Shown one piece after another: positions 46,524 through 58,762 of a stretch of DNA of 64,000 bases. The stretch lies in the NCBI GenBank assembly GCA_024699325.1, contig JAILPS010000012.1, forward strand, positions 1 through 64,000, in the 5' to 3' direction. This DNA is from Lachnospiraceae bacterium. GTDB taxonomy: Bacteria; Bacillota; Clostridia; Lachnospirales; Lachnospiraceae. The notes under the pieces were generated by a model. It searched no databases. It was not told the origin of the DNA and was given only the letters and a program-made list of their open reading frames with translations. The position numbers were made by a program, and so were the translations under genes. The stretch's first letter is position 1; each line of letters opens with the position of its first letter.

Positions 46524-47654
46524 CTACATTAATATTTTTCTAAAATCATTAAACAAAACAAATATCATCAGAAGGAGAAGGAATATGATTCCGGCCAGAT
46601 GAACGTAGCCCTCCTTCTTTTTGTCGATTGGTTTGCCTCTGACCGCCTCAATGAACAAAAACATGAGTCTTCCACCGTCAAGCGCGGGGATTGGAAGCAG
46701 ATTCATGACGCCGATATCAGCTGAGAGAAGCACGCTTAAGTTGATAAGGTTCAGGAATATGTACAGCAAACCGTCCTGCTTACTCTGTTCAACTGTGTCG
46801 TTGACAACCTCTGCGATACCTACGGGGCCGCTTAAGTCATTAACCGTAACCTGTCCTGTAAACATCATGCCCAGGCTCTTGACTGTGAGCTTAATCCAGT
46901 ACCACACCTCGTTGAGACTGTATGCCACAGTTTCTAAGGTTCCAACCTTCGTCCTTGCGTAGTTCCACGAGAAGCCAATCATGTATTTTGTGACTGTTTC
47001 AGTCTCCTTCGTCTCCTCATTTTCCACCTCATAGGTGTGAAGAACAGGCGTTATCTCAAATGTCTTCTTCTCGCCGTCCCTCTTAACCACCAGGGTGACT
47101 GGCTGAGTCATATCTATCTCGCCAAATATAAGGGAAATATCTCTCGCGGTCTTAACAGAGTGACCGTTGACTGCGACTATCAGGTCGTCTGTCTGAAGCC
47201 CCGCAGCCTCTGCAGGAAGCCCCTCGATTATTCCTCTGACATATGGTTTGTCAATTCCAGCTATGCCAAGAACAACGATGGACAATATAAATGCCAGTAT
47301 GAAGTTGAAGAATGGTCCCGCAAATATTGTGGCAATCCTAGCCCACACGGACTTCTCAGAAAAAGCTGCCCCTGTGGTCTCCTCGTCATTGCCCTCTAAT
47401 CCTGCGGCCTCCTCCTCTTCGGTGTACATGCCGTTGTCGTCGCCCTTCATAACACAGGCGCCGCCAAACAGAATAAGCCTTATTGTGTATCTAGTGCCCT
47501 TGTGCTTCTTCTCGAAAATCACAGGACCCAGACCTACCATGAACTCTGTAACCCCTATGCCGTTGGCCTTGGCCACTATAAAATGTCCAAACTCATGAAA
47601 TGTGACTATGAGGCCAAGAATCAAAATACATAAAATAACACTATACCACTGCAC
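46524..47654 (-). CDS. rseP: RseP-family site-2 zinc metalloprotease
   Basis: HEFGHFIVAKANGI (HEXXH), PDZ segment, NLLPIPALDGGRLMF. Confidence 0.94.
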   Translation of the reverse strand: MQWYSVILCILILGLIVTFHEFGHFIVAKANGIGVTEFMVGLGPVIFEKKHKGTRYTIRLILFGGACVMKGDDNGMYTEEEEAAGLEGNDEETTGAAFSEKSVWARIATIFAGPFFNFILAFILSIVVLGIAGIDKPYVRGIIEGLPAEAAGLQTDDLIVAVNGHSVKTARDISLIFGEIDMTQPVTLVVKRDGEKKTFEITPVLHTYEVENEETKETETVTKYMIGFSWNYARTKVGTLETVAYSLNEVWYWIKLTVKSLGMMFTGQVTVNDLSGPVGIAEVVNDTVEQSKQDGLLYIFLNLINLSVLLSADIGVMNLLPIPALDGGRLMFLFIEAVRGKPIDKKKEGYVHLAGIIFLLLLMIFVLFNDFRKILM

Positions 47655-47669
47655 TGCAAATCCCCTTTA

Positions 47670-48818
47670 TTAAAAATCTGCCTTGAGCACTTCCATAACC
47701 TTCCTCTGTGTCTCCAGAATCTGCTCCACATCGGGGTCAGGGATGTACTCTATCTTCTCACAGGCATCCTCTATCATGTCAAATATATCAAGATATCCTA
47801 TTCTTCTGTTCAGGAACGCGGCCACTGCCACCTCGTTGGCTGCATTGAAAACGGTGGGCATGTTGCCGCCCGCATTGCCAACCTGGTATGCAAGCTTCAG
47901 TCCTGCAAATGTCTCCATGTCAGGCACCTCAAATGTTATCTGGCTGAGGGTCGTAAAATCAAGCCTCTTGCCGCCTGCAATAGGGAGTCTGTCAGGATAG
48001 AACAGGGCATACTGTATGGGGAGCTTCATGTCCGGAGTTCCAAGCTGAGCCATAACCGCTCCGTCGTCAAACTCCACCATGGAGTGAATGATGGACTGTG
48101 GCTGAACCACAACCTGCACATCCTTATACTCCACGCCAAACAGCCACTTGGCCTCCATGACCTCCAGGCCCTTATTTACCATGGTTGAGGAATCGATTGT
48201 TATCTTGGCTCCCATAGCCCAGTTAGGATGTTTAAGGGCATCCTCAGGCTTAATATTAACCAGCTCTTCCCTCTTCCTGCCCCTGAACGGTCCACCAGAG
48301 GCAGTAAGTAATATCTTACTTATCTGGCTTCTCTTCTCGCCGTTTAAACACTGGAAAATCGCTGAATGCTCGCTGTCCACAGGGAGAATGTTGACTCCCA
48401 TCTCCTTCGCAAGCGGAATGATTATATGCCCTGCGCATACCAGGGTCTCCTTATTTGCCAGAGCGATGTCCTTATGTGCCTTAATGGCGGCGACCGTAGG
48501 CCTTATGCCTATCATTCCCACAATCGCTGTAACCACAACGCTAATCTCATCAAGCGTTGATACCGTGATCAGCCCTTCCATGCCTGAGAGCACAGTGACA
48601 TCTATATCTCTCACTCTGTCTCTGAGAGCACAGGCGTCCGCCTCATCCCACAAAACCGCATAGCTAGGCTTGAATTCTCTAATCTGTTTTTCCAGCATGT
48701 CGACACTTCTGCCCGCTGCGAGTGCCACAATCTTAAAATCCTGTGGATATGCTCTGACCACATCCAGAGTCTGGGTTCCTATGGAACCTGTTGAACCTAA
48801 AACTGTAATATTCTTCAT
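47670..48818 (-). CDS. dxr: 1-deoxy-D-xylulose-5-phosphate reductoisomerase
   Basis: ITVLGSTGSIGTQTLDVV, LPVDSEHSAIFQCL, ASGGPFRG. Confidence 0.97.
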   Translation of the reverse strand: MKNITVLGSTGSIGTQTLDVVRAYPQDFKIVALAAGRSVDMLEKQIREFKPSYAVLWDEADACALRDRVRDIDVTVLSGMEGLITVSTLDEISVVVTAIVGMIGIRPTVAAIKAHKDIALANKETLVCAGHIIIPLAKEMGVNILPVDSEHSAIFQCLNGEKRSQISKILLTASGGPFRGRKREELVNIKPEDALKHPNWAMGAKITIDSSTMVNKGLEVMEAKWLFGVEYKDVQVVVQPQSIIHSMVEFDDGAVMAQLGTPDMKLPIQYALFYPDRLPIAGGKRLDFTTLSQITFEVPDMETFAGLKLAYQVGNAGGNMPTVFNAANEVAVAAFLNRRIGYLDIFDMIEDACEKIEYIPDPDVEQILETQRKVMEVLKADF

Positions 48819-48819
48819 T

Positions 48820-49653
48820 TTACGCCGCCAACAATAATAATGATATAAAATACAGAACTGGGGCTGAGTATGTCATGGAATCGAATCTGTCCATGATGCC
48901 TCCGTGTCCCGGAATTAAATTGCTGTAATCCTTGATGTCGTGATTTCTCTTGACTGCGCTGGCTGCCAGGTCTCCGATAACCGAGAGAACTCCGCCTGCA
49001 AAACACAGCAGTGCGCATGCCGCTGCCGGAGAAACCTTAAAAACATTCATATATTCAGCAAATATATTGCCATATAACAGACCTAAAAGTGTGCATCCCA
49101 CAAGACCGCCGATAAGACCTTCAACAGTCTTCTTAGGGCTTAACTCAGGCGTCATAGGATGCGTCTTCATAATCTTCTTGCAGATGATTCCCACGCAGTA
49201 GGCGCAGGTGTCATTGCCCCAGGATGACAGGAATATTAGCCACACCAGGTAGTTACCCTGTGTGAGACTTCTGAGAAGATATGTGCACGACAGCAAAACT
49301 CCCGGATATATGATGCCAAAAACAGCTTTCATGATATCGTCAGTGTTGTATTTAGGAAATCTGGCCACATATATCGTCATGATAACCAGAAAGCCTAATA
49401 TTATCGAGGCGAAGCCGTAGGTGCTCTCATCAAGCCTTCCCACCATAGCCACAACCACGTAGTATAGCGCAACCGTGGCGTAGCCCACATATGCCGGAGC
49501 CTTCTTATGAACTCCCAGCACGCGATACATTTCAAACATACCACCGATGGACAGTGCGAGGCATAATCCCCACAAAAACCATCCTCCAAGCGAAACGAAG
49601 ATCACCGCTATAATCACGAGAACTATTCCGCTAATCAATCTCTTCACAAACAT
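48820..49653 (-). CDS. cdsA: Phosphatidate cytidylyltransferase
   Basis: 277 aa; SPKKTVEGLIGGLVGC, GDLAASAVKRNHDIKDYSNLIPGHGGIMDRFDS. Confidence 0.95.
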   Translation of the reverse strand: MFVKRLISGIVLVIIAVIFVSLGGWFLWGLCLALSIGGMFEMYRVLGVHKKAPAYVGYATVALYYVVVAMVGRLDESTYGFASIILGFLVIMTIYVARFPKYNTDDIMKAVFGIIYPGVLLSCTYLLRSLTQGNYLVWLIFLSSWGNDTCAYCVGIICKKIMKTHPMTPELSPKKTVEGLIGGLVGCTLLGLLYGNIFAEYMNVFKVSPAAACALLCFAGGVLSVIGDLAASAVKRNHDIKDYSNLIPGHGGIMDRFDSMTYSAPVLYFISLLLLAA

Positions 49654-49662
49654 CCAAAACTC

Positions 49663-50382
49663 CTATTTGACTGCGCCAAATCTTCTGTCGCGTCCATTGT
49701 AATATTCGATAGCCTTCTTAAGCTCTTCCATGCCAAAATCAGGCCACAATATGTCTGTAAAATAAAACTCTGCGTAGGCAAGCTGCCATATGAGCCAGTT
49801 GGACAGCCTCTGCTCCCCGCTGGTTCTGATCATCAGGTCTGGGTCAGGCACGCCTGCCGTGTCTAAGTTAGAGCTTATGGTATCCTCCGTGATATCTCCA
49901 GTCTCTAACTCTCCGCCCTTAACCTTCGCCGCGATTTTTCTCACGGCTCTGGTAATCTCATCCCTGCCGCCATAGTTTATGGCGAATATAAATGTCATGG
50001 TGGTGTTGTTCTTCGTGACCTCCTCGATCTCCTCGATGGCCTCCTGAATGTCAGGCGCAAACCTACTTCTCTCACCAATCATGAGAACTCGCACGTTCTT
50101 CTTCTTGGCCACTCCCATGAGTTTCTTAATGTAGACGCGGAATATCTTCATGAGGGCGTTTACCTCCTCGTCAGGTCTCTTCCAGTTCTCTGTCGAGAAG
50201 CCGTAGACCGTCAGATACTTAACACCTAAATCCGCGCAGTTATATACACACTGCTCCACGGCCTTCGCGCCCTCGGCGTGGCCCATATTTCTGGGAAGTC
50301 CGCGCTTCTTGGCCCACCTGCCGTTGCCGTCTAAGATTATCGCAATGTGGTTTGGTACTCTGTTACTCTCTTCCATAAACAC
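49663..50382 (-). CDS. uppS: Isoprenyl transferase (undecaprenyl diphosphate synthase)
   Basis: HIAIILDGNGRWAKKRGLPRNMGH..., DLMIRTSGEQRLSNWLIWQLAYAEFYF. Confidence 0.96.
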   Translation of the reverse strand: MFMEESNRVPNHIAIILDGNGRWAKKRGLPRNMGHAEGAKAVEQCVYNCADLGVKYLTVYGFSTENWKRPDEEVNALMKIFRVYIKKLMGVAKKKNVRVLMIGERSRFAPDIQEAIEEIEEVTKNNTTMTFIFAINYGGRDEITRAVRKIAAKVKGGELETGDITEDTISSNLDTAGVPDPDLMIRTSGEQRLSNWLIWQLAYAEFYFTDILWPDFGMEELKKAIEYYNGRDRRFGAVK

Positions 50383-50450
50383 TCCTATGATACAACATTT
50401 TCTCTGCCCATTGTATTAATTCTCCGTAAAATTACAGGAAATTAATACAA

Positions 50451-50472
50451 TAGGCAGGGTGACCCCTGCCTA
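50451..50472 (-). terminator. Hairpin terminator after frr
   Basis: taggcagggtgacccctgccta inverted repeat in the frr-uppS gap. Confidence 0.6.
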
Positions 50473-50490
50473 TCAATATTAAAACTTTGA

Positions 50491-51045
50491 TTAAACAGTC
50501 ATGATCTCCTTGGTCTTATTCTCAGCAACCTTATCGAGAGTCTCGATATATTTGTCTGTGAGCTTCTGAACCTTATCTGTTACTGTCTTGAGCTCATCCT
50601 CTGTGATCTCGCTATTCTTCTCCTGCTTCTTGAAGCTGTCCATAGCGTCACGGCGGATATTTCTGATGGCAACCTTGGAATCCTCAGCCTTCTTCTTCAC
50701 ATCCTTGGCCAGATCCTTACGGCGCTCCTCTGTGAGCTCAGGGAACACAAGGCGGATAACCTTGCCGTCGTTGTTAGGATTGATGCCTATATCGGACATG
50801 TTGATGGCCTTCTCGATAGCCTTAATCAGCGACTTCTCCCATGGAGCAATCTGGATGATTCTGGGCTCCGGAACGGAGATGTTTGCCACTGACTGAAGTG
50901 GTGTTGGTGAACCGTAGTACTCCACCTGGAGTCTGTCTAATATGTGCGGGTTAGCACGTCCAGCTCTGATAGTGGCATACTCCTCTTCGAGGTTGTTCAC
51001 AGTCTTCTTCATCTTCTCTTCGTAGTTTTTTAACTGCTCGTCCAT
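50491..51045 (-). CDS. frr: Ribosome recycling factor
   Basis: 184 aa; TIRAGRANPHILDRLQVEYYGSPTPLQSVANISVPEPR. Confidence 0.98.
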   Translation of the reverse strand: MDEQLKNYEEKMKKTVNNLEEEYATIRAGRANPHILDRLQVEYYGSPTPLQSVANISVPEPRIIQIAPWEKSLIKAIEKAINMSDIGINPNNDGKVIRLVFPELTEERRKDLAKDVKKKAEDSKVAIRNIRRDAMDSFKKQEKNSEITEDELKTVTDKVQKLTDKYIETLDKVAENKTKEIMTV

Positions 51046-51064
51046 GTTAAACCTCCCTTATTAT

Positions 51065-51841
51065 TTATCCGATGCAGATAGTTCCGTCGAAGCTCTCAGA
51101 GAGCTTCTTAACCTCTGCTTCATTCTTAAGATCAACGCCCACAAACGCCTTCATAGCGATTGAGATGGAGTTTTCCTTCCTGAGATCAAAAACTGCCAGG
51201 CTCTTGTGGTTGTCATAACACATCTGTGTAGCTGTAAGGTCTATAACCTTGAGCTGCTCGTCCAAAACGCGCTCCATGGTGATAACATCATAGCGCTTAG
51301 CGTCAGGATTGATTGCAGGGTCGCTGTCGTACACGCCGTCGATTGACTTCGCAAGCAGTATCACATCTGCCTCCATTTCGATTGCTCGAAGGGCGATACC
51401 TGTGTCTGTTGAGAAGTATGGATGACCTGTGCCGCCGGCAAAGAATACCACCTTGCCCTGTGCAAAGCTCTCGTTAGCTGCATCCTTAGAGAACAGCTTG
51501 GTCATGGTTCCAACTGCAAATGGTGTGTAGATCTCTGTCTTTATGCCTGCTGCTCTGAAGATCTCAGACACATAAATGCAGTTCATGACAGTTGCAAGCA
51601 TGCCAATCTGATCGGCATGTGTGCGCTCGATGTCGTCAGAGGTGCGGCCCCTCCAGAAGTTGCCGCCGCCTATGATAACGCCTATCTCAACGCCTGAGTC
51701 CACAGCCTCCTTGACCTGTCTGGCCACGTCCCTTACTGTGTCCTCATTGAAGCCAAAATTCTTCTTTTTCCCCTCGGCGTCTGTGTAATTACAGCCGATA
51801 GCCTCGCCGGAAAGCTTAAGAAATACTCTCTTCTTATCCAT
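51065..51841 (-). CDS. pyrH: UMP kinase
   Basis: VFLKLSGEAIG..., VIGGGNFWRGR, DRTHADQIGMLATVMN-like motif. Confidence 0.97.
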   Translation of the reverse strand: MDKKRVFLKLSGEAIGCNYTDAEGKKKNFGFNEDTVRDVARQVKEAVDSGVEIGVIIGGGNFWRGRTSDDIERTHADQIGMLATVMNCIYVSEIFRAAGIKTEIYTPFAVGTMTKLFSKDAANESFAQGKVVFFAGGTGHPYFSTDTGIALRAIEMEADVILLAKSIDGVYDSDPAINPDAKRYDVITMERVLDEQLKVIDLTATQMCYDNHKSLAVFDLRKENSISIAMKAFVGVDLKNEAEVKKLSESFDGTICIG

Positions 51842-51850
51842 AAAAACCTC

Positions 51851-53206
51851 TTATTTATTCTCTGCAGCCTTGCCTGACTTTCTTACAAGGAAGAGTGAGC
51901 AAAGCAGAGCGACTACGTACAGTGCACATGTTACATAGAGAACTATCTGATAGCCCTCAGGGTTAACCTTCGCGCCGTCGTGATCTACCCATGTTCCGAA
52001 GTGATTTACGATGAATGTAGCCATCTGGTTACCTGTGAGACCTGCGATTGCCCATGCTGACAGTGTAAGACCGTGGATAGCTGAAATATTGCTCATACCA
52101 TAGTGATCTGACAGAAGTGTAGGAACGTTGGAGAAACCGCCGCCGTAGCCTGCATTTACCATGAAGATCAGGGCAAGAACGATAACGATGAGAAGTACAT
52201 TGCCCTCGCCGTTAGCGATACCGCCTGTCACGATTGTAAGAGCTGTAAGAGCTATAGATATGATGAAAATCATCTTGTAGATTGTGTTTCTGTCCTTCAT
52301 GTAATCAGCCCATGCAGAGAAACCTAAACGTCCGCCTGCGTTGAAGATAGCTGAAACTGTTGAGATGACACCTGCCATTCCAACTAAGCCGATACACTTA
52401 ACGATTGCCTTCTCCTGAGAGATGAGAGCCAGACCACATGTGATATTTAAGTAGAACATTACCCAGATACCAACGTAGTTTAAGATTGGCTTAGACTTGA
52501 TAACGTCGATCATGCCCTTGCCCTTCTCGGTCTTCTGAGGCTCAACCCAGCCAGCTGGCTTCTTGAGAAGCAGATGGCCTATAAACATCATTACGAAATA
52601 AATTGCTGCGAGGATCATGAACATCTTCCATACGCCTGAACCGTCGCTCACGCCATCAGCTGAATAAACTGAGAGACCTGTGAGCATGCTTGTCATGATA
52701 GGTGAAGCGATAGCCTTCGCAGCACCAAAACCTGCAACTGATAAACCTGTTGCGAGACCCTTCTGATCAGGGAACCACAGCATGAGTGTCTTGACCGGTG
52801 ACAGATAACCTGTACCTAAGCCGATACCCATGATGAAACCGTATGAAACGTAGATACCTACTAACGCTACTACACTGCCTTTATGGTCGCCACCGTACTT
52901 GATGAAGAAACCTGTGAGGAACATACCAAGCGCGAAGCAGATGGTACCGATAAGTGATGATCTGTGAATGTTCTTCTCAACTGAGTTGCCGAGAAATGCG
53001 GCGCTCATGCCGAGGAAGAAGATGGCAAATGAGAATGCCCACTCTGTTGCTGCCTTGGAGAAGCCGATGTAATCAGCGATCTCCTGGCTGAAGATTGACC
53101 AGCAGTATACAGTACCGATACTGCAGTGTAACAGTAATGCAGGGATGGCGCCGCGAATCCACTTATTCTCTCTCCAGCCACCCTGACTTGTCTTAGAACT
53201 ACCCAT
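51851..53206 (-). CDS. OFA-family MFS transporter (oxalate/formate antiporter-like)
   Basis: 451 aa, 12 TM; GTVYCWSIFSQEIADYIGFSKAATEWAFSFAIFFLGMSAAFLG; IGLGTGYLSPVKTLMLWFPDQKGLATGLSVAGFGAAK. Confidence 0.9.
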   Translation of the reverse strand: MGSSKTSQGGWRENKWIRGAIPALLLHCSIGTVYCWSIFSQEIADYIGFSKAATEWAFSFAIFFLGMSAAFLGNSVEKNIHRSSLIGTICFALGMFLTGFFIKYGGDHKGSVVALVGIYVSYGFIMGIGLGTGYLSPVKTLMLWFPDQKGLATGLSVAGFGAAKAIASPIMTSMLTGLSVYSADGVSDGSGVWKMFMILAAIYFVMMFIGHLLLKKPAGWVEPQKTEKGKGMIDVIKSKPILNYVGIWVMFYLNITCGLALISQEKAIVKCIGLVGMAGVISTVSAIFNAGGRLGFSAWADYMKDRNTIYKMIFIISIALTALTIVTGGIANGEGNVLLIVIVLALIFMVNAGYGGGFSNVPTLLSDHYGMSNISAIHGLTLSAWAIAGLTGNQMATFIVNHFGTWVDHDGAKVNPEGYQIVLYVTCALYVVALLCSLFLVRKSGKAAENK

Positions 53207-53223
53207 GATTTAGAATCCTCCAA

Positions 53224-55629
53224 TTATTTCATAACAATATTTACAAGCTTGCCGGGAACATAAATCTCCTTGATGATTGTTCCTGTAAGTCTTGCTGAAA
53301 CTGCTTCCTTCGCAAGTGCGATAGCGCTGTCCTTATCGATGTCAGCAGGTGCGTCGATCACGGCGCGGGTCTTGCCGTTAATCTGAGCTACGAGCTTGAT
53401 TGTCGCCTCGACGGTCTTGTCGTCGTCGTGCTCAGGCCACTGTGCGTTATAGAGTCTGCCCTCAAATCCGGCGATGTTCCATAACTCCTCCGTGATGTGT
53501 GGCGCAACAGGATTTAAGAGGATTATAAATGTCTTAAACTCTGCCTTGGTTATTCTGCCAGCCTTATAGAAGTCATTTACAAGACTCATCATGGCTGCGA
53601 TTGCAGTATTAAACTTCATGGCCTCGAAGTCAGATGACACCTTCTTGATGGTCTGGTGCATCTTAACCTCTAACTCCTCTGAGAAGCCCTCTCCGTCAAC
53701 GATCATGTCCTGAAGCTTCCATACTCTCTCGAGGAATCTTCTACATCCCTTAACGCCCTCCTCGCTCCAGCTTGCAGCTAAATCGAAGGCGCCGATGAAC
53801 ATCTCGTATGTACGAAGCGTATCTGCTCCAAATTCGTTGACAACGTCGTCCGGATTGACAACATTGCCACGGCTCTTGGACATCTTCTCACCGTTAGAAC
53901 CTAAAATCATTCCGTGTGATGTTCTCTTGCTGTAAGGCTCAGCACATGGAACGATTCCCTGGTCATATAAGAACTTATGCCAGAAACGTGAATACAGGAG
54001 GTGGAGTGTTGTGTGCTCCATACCGCCGTTGTACCAGTCAACAGGCATCCAGTACTTCAAAGCCTCAGGGCTTGCAAGCGCGTTGTCGTTGTCAGGATCT
54101 GTGTATCTTAAGAAATACCATGAAGAACCTGCCCACTGTGGCATGGTGTCTGTCTCACGCTTGGCAGGTCCGCCACAGCATGGACACTTGACATTAACCC
54201 AGTCTTCCATGGCTGCGAGAGGTGACTCGCCGTTGTCTGTAGGCATGTAGCTCTCAACCTCAGGAAGCACCAGAGGAAGATCCTCCTCCTTGAGCGGAAC
54301 GTAACCGCACTTATCGCAGTGGATAATCGGGATTGGCTCGCCCCAGTATCTCTGGCGTGAGAATACCCAGTCACGAAGCTTGAAATTCTTCTTGGAACGT
54401 CCGATGCCCTTCTCCTCGAGATAGTCAATCATGGTTCTCTTGGCAGTTGCAAAATCCATGCCGTTTAAGAAGTCTGAGTTGACCATGGTACCTGTCTTAG
54501 CCTCAAATACCTCTTCCTGAACATCCCTGCCGCCTGCGACAACCTCGATGATTGGCATGTTGAACTTCTTGGCAAACTCCCAGTCACGAGAATCGTGGGC
54601 AGGAACCGCCATGATAGCGCCTGTTCCGTATGTCATGAGAACATAGTCTGAAATCCAGATAGGAATCTCCTTACCTGTCACAGGATTTACAGCTGTAAGA
54701 CCATCGATGCAAACGCCGGTCTTATCCTTGGCGAGCTCACTTCTCTCGAAGTCGCTCTTCTTGGCAGCCTCATCCCTGTAGGCCATAATCTCGTCATAAT
54801 TCTTAATGTCAGCCTTAAACTTGTCAATGTATGGATGCTCAGGAGACATTACCATATATGTGACACCGAAGAGTGTGTCAGGTCTTGTTGTGTAAACTGT
54901 GAGCTTCTCGTCCTTGCCGGCCAGTGTGAAATCAACCTCGGCGCCCTCGCTTCTTCCAATCCAGTTCTTCTGTGAAACCTTAACTCTCTCGATATAGTCA
55001 ACGCCGTCTAAATCGTCGATAAGCTTGTCAGCGTACTCTGTGATCTTGAGCATCCACTGGCTCTTAACCTTGCGGACAACAGGAGCACCGCATCTCTCGC
55101 AGACGCCGTTTACAACCTCCTCGTTGGCCAGACCAACCTTACATGATGTACACCAGTTGATGGGCATCTCAGTCTTGTAGGCAAGGCCTGCGTTAAACAG
55201 CTTAAGGAAAATCCACTGTGTCCAGTGGTAATAATTAGGATCTGTTGTGTTGATCTCTCTGTCCCAGTCAAATGAGAAGCCAAGTGACTGAAGCTGCTCC
55301 TTGAAACGTGCAACATTGTTCTTCGTTACAAGTCTTGGATGGATCTTATTCTTAATAGCAAAATTCTCTGTAGGAAGGCCAAATGCGTCCCATCCCATAG
55401 GATAGAGAACATTGTATCCCTGCATTCTTCTCTTTCTTGACACGATATCAAGAGCTGTGTAAGGTCTTGGATGACCAACGTGAAGTCCCTGTCCTGACGG
55501 ATACGGGAACTCTACAAGTGCATAAAACTTTGGCTTTGTGAAGTCGTTCGTTGCTGCAAATGCTTTCTCATCCAGCCAGGTCTTCTGCCACTTAGGCTCG
55601 ATGACCTTCGGATTATATGACTGACTCAT
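53224..55629 (-). CDS. leuS: Leucyl-tRNA synthetase
   Basis: 801 aa; [39 protein letters not shown]. Confidence 0.98.
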   Translation of the reverse strand: MSQSYNPKVIEPKWQKTWLDEKAFAATNDFTKPKFYALVEFPYPSGQGLHVGHPRPYTALDIVSRKRRMQGYNVLYPMGWDAFGLPTENFAIKNKIHPRLVTKNNVARFKEQLQSLGFSFDWDREINTTDPNYYHWTQWIFLKLFNAGLAYKTEMPINWCTSCKVGLANEEVVNGVCERCGAPVVRKVKSQWMLKITEYADKLIDDLDGVDYIERVKVSQKNWIGRSEGAEVDFTLAGKDEKLTVYTTRPDTLFGVTYMVMSPEHPYIDKFKADIKNYDEIMAYRDEAAKKSDFERSELAKDKTGVCIDGLTAVNPVTGKEIPIWISDYVLMTYGTGAIMAVPAHDSRDWEFAKKFNMPIIEVVAGGRDVQEEVFEAKTGTMVNSDFLNGMDFATAKRTMIDYLEEKGIGRSKKNFKLRDWVFSRQRYWGEPIPIIHCDKCGYVPLKEEDLPLVLPEVESYMPTDNGESPLAAMEDWVNVKCPCCGGPAKRETDTMPQWAGSSWYFLRYTDPDNDNALASPEALKYWMPVDWYNGGMEHTTLHLLYSRFWHKFLYDQGIVPCAEPYSKRTSHGMILGSNGEKMSKSRGNVVNPDDVVNEFGADTLRTYEMFIGAFDLAASWSEEGVKGCRRFLERVWKLQDMIVDGEGFSEELEVKMHQTIKKVSSDFEAMKFNTAIAAMMSLVNDFYKAGRITKAEFKTFIILLNPVAPHITEELWNIAGFEGRLYNAQWPEHDDDKTVEATIKLVAQINGKTRAVIDAPADIDKDSAIALAKEAVSARLTGTIIKEIYVPGKLVNIVMK

Positions 55630-55768
55630 ACAATTTGCCTCCTGTTATAATTTAAAAATGTACGTAAAAACACAACCTTAATGATAACACAAGGCATAGA
55701 TTTGTCAAGATAAAATGCACACGCGGGGCTGTTTATGTGGAGTGTGTTTTTACATTTAAACAACAAAA

Positions 55769-55792
55769 CAGGGGACGATAAATCGTCCCCTG
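55769..55792 (-). terminator. Terminator after guaB
   Basis: caggggacgataaatcgtcccctg followed by TTTTGTTGTTT on the minus strand. Confidence 0.8.
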
Positions 55793-55806
55793 AAAAATGT
55801 GTAATA

Positions 55807-57273
<1,467 letters not shown>

Positions 57274-57284
57274 TTAGAATTTAT

Positions 57285-57316
57285 TATAATTTAGGTGCAG
57301 ATATAAAACCTGCACC
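57285..57316 (-). promoter_or_regulatory. Inverted repeat plus TATAAT upstream of guaB (candidate operator/promoter)
   Basis: Minus strand GGTGCAGGTTTTATATCTGCACC followed by TAAATTATAATAAATTCTAAAAGGAG. Confidence 0.45.
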
Positions 57317-57489
57317 CCATATATTTTGAATTATTGCACACGATTTTAACAAATAAAGCCCCCAATGTCAAACCATATTTTAAACAAATTTTTAAAAATG
57401 ATGGTGGTCCACATATGCGATATGCCTAATGGCCGGAAAATGCGGGATTATTTGCGAAACACATGCCAATTCATAAACTGTGCAAATGC

Positions 57490-58713
57490 TTACACGCTCA
57501 TGCCGGAATATATCTTCACGATATTGACTAACACATCCACCACCCTGTCCATTCTCTCTGCGGTGATGCATTCGTATTCTCCGTGGAAGTTAAAACCGCC
57601 CGTTCCGAGGTTTGGACATGGAAGTCCCTCGTATGAGAGTCTCGCGCCGTCCGTGCCGCCTCTCACGGGAATGCTCACAGGCTCAATTCCTGCCTCTCTC
57701 ATGGCCTGCTCTGCCACTCTGATAAGGTGCATGTGGGGCTCGATTTTTTCAAGCATATTGTAGTACTGATCCCTCTGGCTGACACTTACCGTGCCCTCGC
57801 CGTATTTGTCGTTAAGCCTTCCAGCAATCTCTGTAAGCAGCCTCTTCCTGGCCTCAAACTTCTCCCTGTCGTGGTCTCTTACAATGTATGAAAGCCTCGC
57901 CTGGGAGACACTTCCCTCCATGCCTGTAAGGTGGAAGAAGCCCTCTCTGTCCTCTGTGTGCTCAGGCCTCTCTCCCGCAGGAAGCGCCATGTGAAACTCC
58001 ATGGCAACATTTTGCGCGTTGATCATGGTATCCTTGGCAGAGCCCGGATGAACGCTTAAGCCCTTAACCATTACCGTCGCCGCAGAGGCATTAAAATTCT
58101 CATACTCTATCTCGTCGATATCACCGCCGTCCACAGTGTATGCATATTTCGCGCCAAAGCCTGCAACGTCGAAGAAGTCTGCGCCCTCTCCAATCTCCTC
58201 GTCCGGCGTGAAGCCAATGCTTATCGGTCCGTGGGGAATATTTTCTGTGATAATTCTCTCAAGCGCGGTCATAATCTCCGCGTCGCCGCTCTTGTCATCT
58301 GCGCCGAGAAGCGTTGTGCCGTCGCTGGTTATAACAGTCTCGCCCTTAAACCTCTCCATAAAAGGAAACATAGCCGGGTCAAGCACTCTGCCGCTTGGAA
58401 GCGCTATAGGGCCACCCTGATAGTTTTCGTGGAGGATGGGCTTGACATTAAGTCCGCTAGCGTCAGGCGCCGTGTCCATGTGGGCGATAAAACCTATGGG
58501 CGTTCTGTCCTCATACCCGACCGTTGCCGGAAGAAAACCGTAGACATAGCATTTGTCCGTGACATGCACATTAGTTAGCCCCAACTCTTTTAGCTGTTTT
58601 TCAAGCAGTCTTGCCAGGTCAAACTCCCCCGCAAAGCTGGGATGTGTTCCCGTGGTCTCATCAGATGTGGTGTGTATCTTCACATAATCCAACAATCTCT
58701 CATAAGCTCTCAT
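57490..58713 (-). CDS. pepT: Peptidase T
   Basis: 407 aa; GFIAHMDTAPDASG, DDKSGDAEIMTAL, PVRGGTDGARLSYEGLPCPNLGTGGFNFHGE. Confidence 0.95.
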   Translation of the reverse strand: MRAYERLLDYVKIHTTSDETTGTHPSFAGEFDLARLLEKQLKELGLTNVHVTDKCYVYGFLPATVGYEDRTPIGFIAHMDTAPDASGLNVKPILHENYQGGPIALPSGRVLDPAMFPFMERFKGETVITSDGTTLLGADDKSGDAEIMTALERIITENIPHGPISIGFTPDEEIGEGADFFDVAGFGAKYAYTVDGGDIDEIEYENFNASAATVMVKGLSVHPGSAKDTMINAQNVAMEFHMALPAGERPEHTEDREGFFHLTGMEGSVSQARLSYIVRDHDREKFEARKRLLTEIAGRLNDKYGEGTVSVSQRDQYYNMLEKIEPHMHLIRVAEQAMREAGIEPVSIPVRGGTDGARLSYEGLPCPNLGTGGFNFHGEYECITAERMDRVVDVLVNIVKIYSGMSV

Positions 58714-58733
58714 AATCTACCTCTTATAACTAA

Positions 58734-58757
58734 AGGGGCCGCATAAATGCTGCCCCT
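58734..58757 (-). terminator. Terminator-like hairpin after the 169 aa membrane protein gene
   Basis: aggggccgcataaatgctgcccct imperfect stem. Confidence 0.5.
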
Positions 58758-58762
58758 GATGA

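Noticed and set aside
55630-55806. Possible T-box leader upstream of leuS
   Set aside because: The T-box sequence (AGGGTGGNACCGCG) was not found; only the guaB terminator hairpin is present.
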